From: Pukyongia sp.
Lineage (GTDB): Bacteria > Bacteroidota > Bacteroidia > Flavobacteriales > Flavobacteriaceae
DNA: 41,425 bases
Direction of reading: 5' to 3'
Assembly (NCBI GenBank): GCA_030148705.1
Contig: JASBSY010000012.1
Span: forward strand, 1 to 41,425
In this document: positions 1-8,150 of the stretch, piece by piece
Position numbering within the stretch: position 1 is the first letter of the stretch
Layout: every line of letters begins with the position of its first letter
The notes under the pieces: generated by a model
The model's database searches: none
What the model was told of the DNA's origin: nothing
The model's input: only the letters and a program-made list of their open reading frames with translations
Translations under genes and position numbers: made by a program

Positions 1-137
1 CAATTACTGCTGCAGGTCCATTCCCAAGAGGATTCAGATACCCGAACACAGAAACAGAAAACAACCCGAACATCCAACAACGTCAGTTAACTGATCAAGT
101 ATTCTGGGATAATAACCCGGGTGGATTTATAGACTAA
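1..137 (+). CDS. SusD/RagB-like outer-membrane lipoprotein, C-terminal end only
   Basis: The frame with codons at positions 3, 6, 9 and so on is open from the window edge to a TAA at 135-137, giving about 44 residues. The fragment contains FRYPNTETENNPN and DQVFWDNNPGGFID, which resembles the conserved C-terminus of SusD/RagB nutrient-binding lipoproteins (an R..YP..E...NPN segment followed by a VFWD segment). SusD proteins sit on the outside of the outer membrane and cap a SusC TonB receptor. If the call is right, the susC partner should lie upstream, outside the window. The gene is followed directly by a strong terminator. The family call rests on a short tail only and could be wrong. Confidence 0.5.
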   Translation, partial: ITAAGPFPRGFRYPNTETENNPNIQQRQLTDQVFWDNNPGGFID

Positions 138-151
138 TTTATTTGCAATTG

Positions 152-182
152 AAAAAGCCCCTGTGATGCAGGGGCTTTTTTT
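152..182. terminator. Bidirectional Rho-independent terminator
   Basis: A perfect 12-bp stem (152-163 with 169-180) encloses a 5-nt loop. It is followed by a T-run on the plus strand and preceded by an A-run that gives the T-run on the minus strand. It sits between the ends of two convergent genes and can serve both. Confidence 0.9.
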
Positions 183-201
183 ATTATATGGGACGTACGG
201 C

Positions 202-2772
202 CTAAAATTCCACTTGAAATGCGAAGTTTGGCGTGATGCCCACGGAAAATGATCGAATTTCGTTCAGGGACAGTTCCCCGGAATTTCGCTCCACAATGGC
301 ATATCGTATATTCAAGGTGTTCCTGGTATCCAACACATTCAGCAACGCCAGATTGATTCTTGCTGAAACCGAATCGGACCAATGCCACAGATATTCACCC
401 GATAAGTCCAGGCGGTAATAGTCCGGCAGGTTTTCGGAATTCGGAATCCCATACTGGATAGTATCTGTAATTCCATCCGAAATAATACTGTCCTCCTCGT
501 TTACCGCTGTGTAAGGTTTACCAGTTCTGTAGTTAAATCCCGCGGCAATTTTCACCTTACCCAGATTATACGAACCCGCCAGGGTGGATGTATGAGTTAT
601 ATCCAGATTATGTGGAAAGTTTGCAGGTTGAAGTTCGTCGAAGGTGTATTCATTGTTCAAAAAGGAGTAACTAAGCCAAATACTGTAGTCCCGGTGTTTC
701 TTGTTGATAACAAATTCGGTTCCTTTTGCTGAATAACTTCCTATGGTTCGCTCGAATTGAAATTGATTTTGAAAACCCTGGTTGGAAGAAGTAATACCGC
801 TTACATTTTTTGCAAAGCCGGTAGCCGTGATCATCCATTTATTTGTATCGTAAATAAGTCCAATCGACGCTTGTTCACTGGTGATGACGGGGAAGTTCAT
901 TTCATCGGCCAGTACCCATCTGCGTTTTTCTATTCCCAGAAAATCACTGTCAAAATCGATGCGCTGGGTGGTGGATTGGCTCTTTAATTCCCCCAGGGCC
1001 TCGACAGCGAAATTGCGCGCAACAACCTGGTTGAACGAAATCCTGGGTTCGAATAGTATTTTATCGAATTTCGAATAATAATTTATCCTAGCACCTGCAT
1101 TGATATTCGTTTCTTTACTCGGAGATTTATAATTAATCCCACTAAATAAAGCGTGAATTCGCAAAACCTGCTTATCGAAATCGAGAAAACGCGGCAAATT
1201 CACCTCCTGTTCATTGGTGATACCTGTTTCGGTGAATTGGTAACCCGTGGATAATGTAACTGTTGGAGACAGCGAAAACGTACTGTTTAATTTCAAACCG
1301 GTTTCAAGCACATCGTTTTCCTGAAAAACTTCCTGGGTGGTAAACAGGTCCTTGTTAAGTGCCCGAAGATAATAGGTAGTTCCGTAGGCCATCACGTTGG
1401 TTTGAAATGATTCGGACCATACCCTGTTCCAGGATAAACCGACCAAATAACTTTTCAGATCTAATTCACTGGTTTGTGAACGGTTGGTTTCTGCTATACT
1501 TTCGTTAAACTCCAGGGTGTTGTTTAAAGACAAAAAGTTAAGTCGAAATTTATCACGCCGGTTCGGATCCCATAAAACCCGGGTACTAAAGTCGTAAAAG
1601 CTAAAAGTTTCACCGGCTTCAACAGTTAAACCACTTTGGGAGGCATCGGTGTTGGTTATTTCCGAATCCTGGAAAATCCTTTCGGAATATTGTGTGTATA
1701 CGGGCGATTCCCAAAGCCCATTTAAAGATCCACGTGCGGAAAATTGAATCGACGCCTCGTCCGAAATTGGCGTATCCACGTAGATATTGGCATTAATTAA
1801 ATTAAAACCCGCTTCTCCGCTAAGCTCGGATGAAACCTTGTTGTTCGAACGCATCGCAATAACACTGGAAACACTTTCTCCGTAATAAGATGGGGTTCCA
1901 TTCTTATAGATGTCCACACTTTCGGTTATGTTTGGGTTGAATACGGTTATAAGTCCGAAGAAATGACCACTCTGATAGGCTTTAATGTCATTCCAAAGGA
2001 TTAAATTTTCGTCGTGCGTGCCTCCTCTGACGTTGATATTGGAAATGGTTTCGTTTACACTTTGAATTCCCGGTAGTGCCTGTGTTGACAACAATACATC
2101 TTTTTCAACTAAGCCGGGAAGAAGGCCGGAGTTTGAGGTTTCCAAAGAGAACGATCCATCAGCATTTTTTTCAACCCCTTCAATAAAATACTTTCTAATC
2201 ACAATAGGGTCGAGCACGGAAACATTGCGGTTAAGCAAAATTATTTCACAGCCGGAGGTCAATTCAGAAACAGGAATCCGCAAGTGCTCATAGCCCAGGA
2301 AGCGTATAGTTATCATTTGGCCTATAAGTGATTCAGGAATATTAAAGAATCCGTTGATATTGGATATAACAATTTCCGCTCCGGCCTGCTCAATACTCGC
2401 ACCTTCCAGAGGCATACCGGTGTCGGATGCGATTATTTGTCCGCAAAGCCTTGCTGTTTCAGTTCCTACGACCGTAATATACCGCTCATTGAGTTGATTG
2501 AAAGTGAACGGGATTTGCACCTCAAGATTCTGAAGATTGGCCTTCAGATCGTTCTGGACTTCAAAAATTACATCTATGTTTTCAATTTCAGCTTCGGAAT
2601 AGGAAAAACGCACTTCGAACCTTTGCTCGAGACTGTCTAATGCTGAAATTAAAGAAATCTTCTCCTGTGCTTGAGCCTCGGTATAGTTCCAGAACAGCAG
2701 TAGCGCAATTAGGGTAATATGTATTTCTCTAAGCTTGAGTCTATTTGGCATAAATCTTAACATCGTTTCCAT
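202..2772 (-). CDS. TonB-dependent receptor with STN signalling domain (module 1)
   Basis: This 856-aa outer-membrane receptor has a signal-peptide-like segment (LIALLLFWNYTEAQA). An STN domain follows at about residues 35-105 (SLISALDSLEQRFEVRFSYS...), then a carboxypeptidase-regulatory-like beta domain at about 108-180 (LCGQIIASDTGMPLEGASIE), a TonB plug at about 215-320 (ALPGIQSVNETISNINVRGG, FFGLITVFNP), and a beta-barrel ending in an aromatic residue (FQVEF). In FecA-type receptors the STN domain contacts FecR in the periplasm and passes on substrate binding. The gene overlaps the end of the fecR gene. The longest start at 2772 overlaps by 32 nt, while Met8 at 2751 overlaps by 11 nt and gives a more compact signal peptide, so the start is uncertain. 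The substrate is unknown. It is a close paralogue in layout of the receptor at 9722-12232. Confidence 0.93.
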   Translation of the reverse strand: METMLRFMPNRLKLREIHITLIALLLFWNYTEAQAQEKISLISALDSLEQRFEVRFSYSEAEIENIDVIFEVQNDLKANLQNLEVQIPFTFNQLNERYITVVGTETARLCGQIIASDTGMPLEGASIEQAGAEIVISNINGFFNIPESLIGQMITIRFLGYEHLRIPVSELTSGCEIILLNRNVSVLDPIVIRKYFIEGVEKNADGSFSLETSNSGLLPGLVEKDVLLSTQALPGIQSVNETISNINVRGGTHDENLILWNDIKAYQSGHFFGLITVFNPNITESVDIYKNGTPSYYGESVSSVIAMRSNNKVSSELSGEAGFNLINANIYVDTPISDEASIQFSARGSLNGLWESPVYTQYSERIFQDSEITNTDASQSGLTVEAGETFSFYDFSTRVLWDPNRRDKFRLNFLSLNNTLEFNESIAETNRSQTSELDLKSYLVGLSWNRVWSESFQTNVMAYGTTYYLRALNKDLFTTQEVFQENDVLETGLKLNSTFSLSPTVTLSTGYQFTETGITNEQEVNLPRFLDFDKQVLRIHALFSGINYKSPSKETNINAGARINYYSKFDKILFEPRISFNQVVARNFAVEALGELKSQSTTQRIDFDSDFLGIEKRRWVLADEMNFPVITSEQASIGLIYDTNKWMITATGFAKNVSGITSSNQGFQNQFQFERTIGSYSAKGTEFVINKKHRDYSIWLSYSFLNNEYTFDELQPANFPHNLDITHTSTLAGSYNLGKVKIAAGFNYRTGKPYTAVNEEDSIISDGITDTIQYGIPNSENLPDYYRLDLSGEYLWHWSDSVSARINLALLNVLDTRNTLNIRYAIVERNSGELSLNEIRSFSVGITPNFAFQVEF

Positions 2773-3640
2773 CTACCGAGAATCCAAGTTGAAGAGGATC
2801 GCAGATTGAGTGCAATGCCGTTTGAAGATCATTATGCCCAAAACTACCGGTAAATCTTTTATTTTGCAGCTGATTTGGAGCAAGTACGTCGATTTTATAA
2901 TGTTGTTTTAATTCCCTTATTACCTCTGCCAACACCACATTTTCAAAACTGCTCTCGCCGTTTAACCAATCGGGAGTAGAACGGCTAGTTTTCCCTTCGC
3001 TTACTAACTCATCATTTCTGATAGTAATTGTATTTCCCGCCGATAACTTAACTTCAGATCCCTTAAAGGAAACACTTACAAGTCCTTCGAAACATTTAAC
3101 CGAAAAAACCGAATCCCGGGAAAACACATTAAACTGTGTTCCCAGTACCTGCACTGTTCCTTGGGAAGTCTCAACTTCAAAGGTACTACCTTTATTTACT
3201 TTAAAAAACGCTTCCCCTGAAAGCCGGAGCTTTCTGTTTTCGTTCCAGTTTCTTTTTTTATAATGGAGACTCGAATTGGCGTTTAATTCTACCAGGGAGT
3301 TATCTGGCAGTTCAAAGCTTTTCTTTTGAGCTATATCGGTAGTTACTGTAGTCTCCAAATTTGAAACGAATAAATATCCGGCGATCACCAACACCAGCAT
3401 CGCTGCAATTTTATAGATTGTACTTCGGTAATTGCGAGTGGCTGGAGCAAGCCTTCTCGTCTTATTTTCCTGAATTGCTCGGTAGTTACGATCAGAATTG
3501 ACTGCAGGAGGCTCGAAGCCGGAAGTTGCATCTGCCAGCTGAACGTAATGGGCATATTCCGGAGACTCCGACAACAGCTTTTTTTCAGCTGCAGTGGCTT
3601 CGTTGTTAAGGTATTTATGAAGTAGTTCTTCTTTGTCCAT
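2741..3640 (-). CDS. FecR-family anti-sigma factor (module 1)
   Basis: This 299-aa inner-membrane regulator has a cytoplasmic N-terminus with short helices (MDKEELLHKYLNNEATAAE), one transmembrane segment at about residues 78-94 (IAAMLVLVIAGYLFVSN) and a periplasmic FecR domain at about 100-195 (ELPDNSLVELNANSSLHY, GEAFFKV, VLGTQFNV). A C-terminal DUF4974 region follows at about 228-298 (FENVVLAEVIRELKQHYKI...). In this family the N-terminus holds the ECF sigma factor and the C-terminus receives the signal from the receptor's STN domain. The start lies 55 nt downstream of the sigma gene, and that gap holds a copy of the shared ECF-type promoter (3659-3689), so fecR and the receptor gene are probably transcribed from it. 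Translation is likely coupled to the receptor gene through the overlap. Confidence 0.93.
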   Translation of the reverse strand: MDKEELLHKYLNNEATAAEKKLLSESPEYAHYVQLADATSGFEPPAVNSDRNYRAIQENKTRRLAPATRNYRSTIYKIAAMLVLVIAGYLFVSNLETTVTTDIAQKKSFELPDNSLVELNANSSLHYKKRNWNENRKLRLSGEAFFKVNKGSTFEVETSQGTVQVLGTQFNVFSRDSVFSVKCFEGLVSVSFKGSEVKLSAGNTITIRNDELVSEGKTSRSTPDWLNGESSFENVVLAEVIRELKQHYKIDVLAPNQLQNKRFTGSFGHNDLQTALHSICDPLQLGFSVDGNDVKIYAK

Positions 3641-3658
3641 AATAAGTCGATGTCATTA

Positions 3659-3689
3659 TAAAAACCGTTGAGTAAACAAATACCCTACT
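3659..3689 (-). promoter_or_regulatory. ECF-type promoter before fecR (module 1)
   Basis: On the minus strand AGTAGGGTA (3689-3681) is followed by GTTTTTA (3665-3659). The register is 24 nt from motif start to -10 start, the same as in the four other copies in this window. The -10 end is 18 nt before the fecR ATG. It is the most diverged -10 of the five. Found by eye; no expression data. Confidence 0.65.
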
Positions 3690-3695
3690 CAAGTT

Positions 3696-4202
3696 TCAAA
3701 TATTTTCGAATTCTTTTCTTAGCTCACTAAGTGCCTGGCTCATTCTTTTTTCCACTGCTTTTACACTAATCTCCAGAATTTCGGCTATTTCCCTGTATTT
3801 TTTACCCTCTATGCGATTCAGTAAGAAGGCTGTTCGCTGGGCTTCACCCAGGTTGGCAATAGCAGCTTGCAATTTCTTGTAATATTGTTGCTCTTCAAGT
3901 AAAAATTCGGGAGTTTGATTATTTACCCTCGTTGGAGCCAGTTTCGCGTGGTTTAAGACCACCTTGGCATGGGCTACCTCATTTAAAAAGGCATTGTTCG
4001 TTACTGTAAATAAAAATCCCTTCGCCTTGCTCACAGGCACTTTGGCGCAGTTATTCCACAATTTTATAAAGGCCTCCTGGACCAGATCGTCGGCTTGGGC
4101 AGTATCGCCACATTTATAGTATATAAAACGCCATACCGCATCACTCAATTCCTTGTAAACCCGGCCAAATATTTTTTCTTCACATACGTTGGACTCGTCC
4201 AT
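3696..4202 (-). CDS. ECF RNA polymerase sigma factor, FecI-like (module 1)
   Basis: This 168-aa sigma-70 family protein has only regions 2 and 4. Region 2 spans about residues 10-60 (VYKELSDAVWRFIYYKCGD, ADDLVQEAFIKLWNN) and binds the -10 element. Region 4 spans about 112-166 (AQRTAFLLNRIEGKKYREIA, ISVKAVEKRMSQALSELRKE) and binds the -35 element. It is followed by fecR and an STN receptor, the standard cell-surface signalling layout. It is divergent from a lipoprotein gene, and the 106-nt gap holds both an ECF-type promoter for the lipoprotein and a TATATTTG housekeeping-type element facing this gene. I infer that the sigma gene is made constitutively while fecR, the receptor and the lipoproteins are its targets. 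Its recognition helix differs from that of the paralogue at 13182-13697 (ISVKAVEKRMSQA versus ISRKAVEKRIYSA). Confidence 0.94.
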   Translation of the reverse strand: MDESNVCEEKIFGRVYKELSDAVWRFIYYKCGDTAQADDLVQEAFIKLWNNCAKVPVSKAKGFLFTVTNNAFLNEVAHAKVVLNHAKLAPTRVNNQTPEFLLEEQQYYKKLQAAIANLGEAQRTAFLLNRIEGKKYREIAEILEISVKAVEKRMSQALSELRKEFENI

Positions 4203-4225
4203 ATAGTTCCTTGATGACTTTCAGC

Positions 4226-4233
4226 CAAATATA
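4226..4233 (-). promoter_or_regulatory. Housekeeping -7 element (TAnnTTTG) for sigma gene 1
   Basis: Minus-strand TATATTTG, 23 nt upstream of the sigma ATG, matches the Bacteroidota -7 consensus TAnnTTTG. I see no clear TTG element at the expected upstream distance, so this is a partial match. Confidence 0.45.
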
Positions 4234-4251
4234 TAAAAACATACGATGTTG

Positions 4252-4282
4252 GGTAGGGTAAATGTATAATTGGCTGTTATAT
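4252..4282 (+). promoter_or_regulatory. ECF-type promoter before lipoprotein 1
   Basis: GGTAGGGTAAAT starts at 4252 and GTTATAT occupies 4276-4282, 26 nt before the ATG. The same two boxes in the same 24-nt register occur before lipoprotein 2 (6542-6572), lipoprotein 3 (13734-13764) and both fecR genes. The GGTAGGG box resembles the purine-rich GG-type -35 of ECF promoters. Confidence 0.75.
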
Positions 4283-4308
4283 TATAAATTGCGACCTAAA
4301 TCTAACCA

Positions 4309-6093
4309 ATGAAGAAATTTGCAGTATTATTAAGTTTAGTTCTAATTGCAGCATCTTTTTTGTGGTCATGCCAGAAGGAAGAGCGAAAATTCATTGATGA
4401 AACAGACAATGAAACAATTACTTCGGCCTCGGATCTCACACTTTTATTGTTGAGGACAGCTTCTAATAATGGCTTGGTAGATGATCTTATAGACGAGAAC
4501 AGTTGTGCATCGGTAGCCTACCCCTTTAGTGTCATTGCCAATGGACAGCAGGTAGTACTGGAAAGTAGTGACGATATTCAGACCATTGAGCAGATATTCG
4601 ATCAATTTCCCAACGATACAGACACACTGGAGATTATTTTTCCCATCACGGTGGTGCTAAACGATTTTACCCAATTAACCGTTAATAACCAGGAGGAACT
4701 TCAGGCACTTCGCGAGGCCTGCGAAAATGGAGAAACCAATACTCCTATAACCTGCCTGGATTTAGTTTATAACTTAAATTTCTTTGTGTACGACTCCAAC
4801 CAGCAGCAAACCGGAACCGTATCGCTCGATTCGGATGTTGAACTATACTTATTTATACAAAGTCTTGATCCCGAAAATTACATAAGCATAGACTTTCCTG
4901 TGTCGGTTGTTCTCAACGACGGTTCCACCACCGTGGTTGAAACAAATTCACAATTACAGCAGCTCATTAACGAATGCGTTGAAAATAGTAGTACCGACCC
5001 TATTGATCAGGAACTCTTTGAAGAGCAACTTACAACCGACTCCTGGTTTGTTACCTATTTCTTTGATGATTTCGACCGAACGGCCGAGTTCGATGGGTTT
5101 CAATTCGAGTTTAACACCAACAATACTGCCTCAGCGACGGATGGAGCGATTTCTGAAACAGGTAACTGGATGTTTTTCGGGGGTGCCAATCCACAGCTTG
5201 AATTATTCTTTGGGAGTAATGTCCCATTCGACGAACTCGACCAAACCTGGGATATCCTCGAAGCCGGGGATGATCTTATTCGCCTGAGAAATGTAAGCTC
5301 GGACGGCAGTACCGATTATATATCCTATGGGCGCAATCCCGCAACGGGAAATGCCAATGCGACCAATACGCTTATCGATGAACTGACAACCGCCAGCTGG
5401 TTTGTAACGCTTTACGACGACGGCGGAACCGATGAAACATGTGATTATATAGCCTATGAATTTACCTTTAATTTAGATGGCACGGCTATGGGTGAAACAT
5501 CTTCAACCAGTATCGATGGGTTCTGGGCGGTTGTAAACAATAATAACGATCTGCGCCTTATCCTCAATTTCGACTCCAGCGGATCCGGCAATCCGCTTGG
5601 GGAGTTAAATGACAACTGGGACGTAACCGACCACAATATAAATTTAATTCAACTTCAGGATGGTACCGGCGGCGGAGCTGATATCCTACTCTTTGGCCGA
5701 ACTTCACCCACCGGTTGCGGTGGAGGTGGAGGCGGAGGCGGAGGCGGAGGGTCAAACCCTCAGGAACTTCGTGATGTCATGCAATCGGGTACCTGGTTTG
5801 TAGCACAGTTCCTGGACGATGGTGACGATGAGACTGCAGATTTTAACGGTTTCGACTTTACCTTCTTACCCAACGACATAGTGTCGGCCCAAAATGGAAA
5901 TCAAACGGTACCGGGAATTTGGATAGTATCGGTAATTGGAAATGAACTCAATTTTGAGTTTGATATGGATAGCCCGATAAACGGAGCTGATGATGACGAA
6001 TATAAAGTAGTTCAGTTTACAGAGACTTCTGTGACTTTTGTAACGCTGAATAATGGAATGATTGAGGATACCCTCATATTCAATAAGAATTAA
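4309..6093 (+). CDS. Modular surface lipoprotein 1 (two Cys-Cys modules, three beta repeats)
   Basis: I do not recognise this 594-aa protein. It starts with a lipoprotein signal peptide (lipid Cys21), and the next residues QKEER resemble the Q-K-acidic-acidic surface-export signal known from Capnocytophaga. Two modules each begin and end with a Cys: Cys66-Cys138 and Cys149-Cys223, the second with LVYNLNFFVYDSNQQQ and IDFPVSVVLNDGS. Three beta-rich repeats follow, centred on Trp246, Trp364 and Trp496. Each runs W-F/Y-V-T, an acidic cluster (such as DDGDDETADF), a G.W strand, an L.L.F strand and usually a W-D segment near the end. Repeat 2 has an extra Cys pair (Cys378, Cys470). Eleven Gly codons (5719-5751) link repeats 2 and 3. 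A lipocalin-like fold is possible but unproven. It is divergent from sigma gene 1 and has an ECF-type promoter, so it is probably a regulon member and perhaps a ligand-binding partner of the receptor. Confidence 0.9.
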   Translation: MKKFAVLLSLVLIAASFLWSCQKEERKFIDETDNETITSASDLTLLLLRTASNNGLVDDLIDENSCASVAYPFSVIANGQQVVLESSDDIQTIEQIFDQFPNDTDTLEIIFPITVVLNDFTQLTVNNQEELQALREACENGETNTPITCLDLVYNLNFFVYDSNQQQTGTVSLDSDVELYLFIQSLDPENYISIDFPVSVVLNDGSTTVVETNSQLQQLINECVENSSTDPIDQELFEEQLTTDSWFVTYFFDDFDRTAEFDGFQFEFNTNNTASATDGAISETGNWMFFGGANPQLELFFGSNVPFDELDQTWDILEAGDDLIRLRNVSSDGSTDYISYGRNPATGNANATNTLIDELTTASWFVTLYDDGGTDETCDYIAYEFTFNLDGTAMGETSSTSIDGFWAVVNNNNDLRLILNFDSSGSGNPLGELNDNWDVTDHNINLIQLQDGTGGGADILLFGRTSPTGCGGGGGGGGGGGSNPQELRDVMQSGTWFVAQFLDDGDDETADFNGFDFTFLPNDIVSAQNGNQTVPGIWIVSVIGNELNFEFDMDSPINGADDDEYKVVQFTETSVTFVTLNNGMIEDTLIFNKN

Positions 6094-6331
6094 TTATGAA
6101 AAAGAAATTTTTTTAGTTTGTTGATAAGGTGATTTTCTGTGTATTGAAAATAGAACGTGATCGAAAAAAGTTGCTACTATCCCCACAGATTCGAATACAT
6201 GTGAAATTTTCGGGATCTGCCCCAAGTCCGACACAGAAAGTCACTTACTTTAAATCTTCCGAAAAAGATTATATCGATAAACTATTGAAGCGTAAATTCT
6301 CTGTTTTGATTGTTTAGTTAGTTAATTATTA

Positions 6332-6463
6332 AAGGCATTCTTCGTTAGGGATTCATCACGAGCTGTACTTCCGGAATAACAATTGGTTCCTTATATCTGA
6401 ATCTGCAATTGAGTAGGTTAACTCCGGACGGTTCTGTTGGACGAGATCTAAAAAGAATGCCTT
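6332..6463. repeat. Widely spaced 11-bp inverted repeat
   Basis: AAGGCATTCTT at 6332-6342 is the exact reverse complement of AAGAATGCCTT at 6453-6463; the arms are 110 nt apart. The interior is not open over its full length in any frame I could read. It may close a structured RNA or mark the ends of a small decayed element. Confidence 0.5.
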
Positions 6464-6541
6464 CATTTTAATTTCCCACCTCCTGTTTTTTTTTGTCTGT
6501 TCGTCGGAAATCGGTTCAAACGATAATCTTTTTTATTCTTT

Positions 6542-6572
6542 GGTAGGGTAAATTCAGAATAGGCTGTTCTAT
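6542..6572 (+). promoter_or_regulatory. ECF-type promoter before lipoprotein 2
   Basis: GGTAGGGTAAAT at 6542-6553 and GTTCTAT at 6566-6572 keep the 24-nt register. The -10 ends 27 nt before the ATG, nearly the same leader length as lipoprotein 1. The first 12 bases are identical to the lipoprotein 1 copy, while the surrounding gap is otherwise dissimilar. Confidence 0.75.
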
Positions 6573-6599
6573 TTATATAACGATAAAAATTTTAAACCT

Positions 6600-8126
6600 A
6601 TGAAAAAATTAACCAATCTTTCCATGTTACTACTGTGTTGCCTTACACTGGTTTTTAGTGCATGTAATAGAGATGAATTGCCAACTGAAGGAGATCCGCA
6701 GGATTCAATAAATACCACTTCTCCTTTGTCCGATTTAATTCTCGCCATATCTCAGGACAGCAGTTCTCCAGATGCAATAGACTGTATTGATTTTGTATAT
6801 CCAATAACTTTTTTTGTTTACGACTCCAATCAGCAGCAAACAGGGTCACAAACTGTTAACAGCGACACGGAATTGTTGCAATTCCTTTCAGGACTGAACG
6901 TAAACCATTCATATTCGATCGATTATCCAATTGAGGTAATTTTACAGGATGGAAGCATCGTTGAAGTTAATTCGAACTCTGAACTTCAGGGACTGATAGA
7001 ATCTTGTGAGTCGGGAGGAAATCAGGTTCCCAGCAATTTGGAACAGATTTTAACCACCGGAAGTTGGTTTATAACCTACTTCTTCGACGACCAGGATGAA
7101 ACCTCAAACTATGCCGGCTATGAATTCTCATTCAGTACCGACAATACTGCACAGGCTACAAATGGGTCAAACACCGTAAACGGGATTTGGTCCCTAACAT
7201 CCGGCTCCACTCCCGATCTGAATTTATTCTTCGGAACAACTAGTCCTTTTGATGAACTTGACGAAGACTGGGATATCATTGAAGCAACCCAGGATATTAT
7301 CCGCCTGAAGCACATCAGCGGTGGGAATGGTGATGTAGACTTCCTTACCTACGAGCGCAATCCGGGATCCGGAGGCGGCGGAGGCGGCGGTGGCGGACAG
7401 GGATCCGGCCCGCTAGTAGATGTTCTTATCGATGGAGTGTGGTATGTAACCTTATTGGAGGATGATGGGAATGATGAAACCTGCGATTATCAGCCTTACG
7501 AATTTACGTTTAATTCCAACCAGACAGTAGTTGCTGCTAGTACAAATAATACCGTAAATGGTACCTGGGCTGTAACTAATGATTCCGGTACATTCGATCT
7601 TATTTTGAATTTCGACATCTCCGGTCCGGACGACCCATTTGAAGATCTGAACGACGATTGGGATGTGTTGGCATACGATATGCAAAACATTAATCTGATA
7701 GATGTAAGTGGTGGAAATGGTGGAACTGATTACTTGAACTTCGGTCGTCAGCCGGTTACAAATTGCGGCGGCGGCGGAGGCGGTGGAGCCCCGCTGGGTG
7801 ATGTCCTTGTCGATGGCCAGTGGTACGTACAAAGTTACGTGGACGATGGCGACGACCAAACAGGGCTTTACCAGGGCTACACACTTACATTCAATACGGA
7901 CGGAACCGTGATTGCCGTTAACGGAAGCACAAATATTTCAGGGACATGGAATGTCTTTGGCGGCGCAAACGACTTGCACCTTGATCTGGATTTTGGTTCA
8001 CAATTCCCCTTTGATGAATTCAATGATGACTGGGACGTAAGTAATTATACCGATATACTGGTTGAATTATTTGATATAAGCGGTGGTAATGGAGGCACCG
8101 ATTACTTGACCTTCGCTAAACTATAA
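6600..8126 (+). CDS. Modular surface lipoprotein 2 (one Cys-Cys module, three beta repeats)
   Basis: This 508-aa paralogue of lipoprotein 1 is also unrecognised. It has a signal peptide with lipobox FSAC (lipid Cys22), followed by NRDE. It has a single Cys-to-Cys module (Cys62-Cys136) with DFVYPITFFVYDSNQQQTG, almost the same wording as the second module of lipoprotein 1. Three beta repeats are centred on Trp156, Trp281 and Trp408, with acidic clusters such as DDGNDET and DDGDDQT, and W-D segments before each final strand. Repeat 2 again carries an extra Cys pair (Cys295, Cys389). Gly tracts of 9 (residues 258-266) and 7 (390-396) codons join the repeats. It ends at a strong terminator. The promoter matches that of lipoprotein 1, so both are probably co-induced by sigma 1. 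Function unknown; surface display and ligand or polymer binding are inferences. Confidence 0.9.
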   Translation: MKKLTNLSMLLLCCLTLVFSACNRDELPTEGDPQDSINTTSPLSDLILAISQDSSSPDAIDCIDFVYPITFFVYDSNQQQTGSQTVNSDTELLQFLSGLNVNHSYSIDYPIEVILQDGSIVEVNSNSELQGLIESCESGGNQVPSNLEQILTTGSWFITYFFDDQDETSNYAGYEFSFSTDNTAQATNGSNTVNGIWSLTSGSTPDLNLFFGTTSPFDELDEDWDIIEATQDIIRLKHISGGNGDVDFLTYERNPGSGGGGGGGGGQGSGPLVDVLIDGVWYVTLLEDDGNDETCDYQPYEFTFNSNQTVVAASTNNTVNGTWAVTNDSGTFDLILNFDISGPDDPFEDLNDDWDVLAYDMQNINLIDVSGGNGGTDYLNFGRQPVTNCGGGGGGGAPLGDVLVDGQWYVQSYVDDGDDQTGLYQGYTLTFNTDGTVIAVNGSTNISGTWNVFGGANDLHLDLDFGSQFPFDEFNDDWDVSNYTDILVELFDISGGNGGTDYLTFAKL

Positions 8127-8150
8127 ACCTCCATATTAATGATGCCCAAC

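Larger units (their letters stand above)
6094..6599. other. 506-nt gap between lipoprotein genes 1 and 2
   Basis: I find no convincing gene here. A 62-codon open frame at 6129-6317 has no family resemblance and no start context. The gap holds an 11-bp perfect inverted repeat with widely spaced arms (6332-6342 and 6453-6463) and, at its 3' end, the ECF-type promoter of lipoprotein 2 (6542-6572). Just after the stop of lipoprotein 1 there is only a weak A/T-rich hairpin, so lipoprotein 1 lacks an obvious strong terminator. The stretch could be a 5' leader, a small RNA or a decayed gene. Confidence 0.5.

Noticed and set aside
6129-6317. 62-codon ORF in the gap between lipoproteins 1 and 2
   Set aside because: No recognisable domain, no signal, unusual composition relative to neighbours, and no start context.
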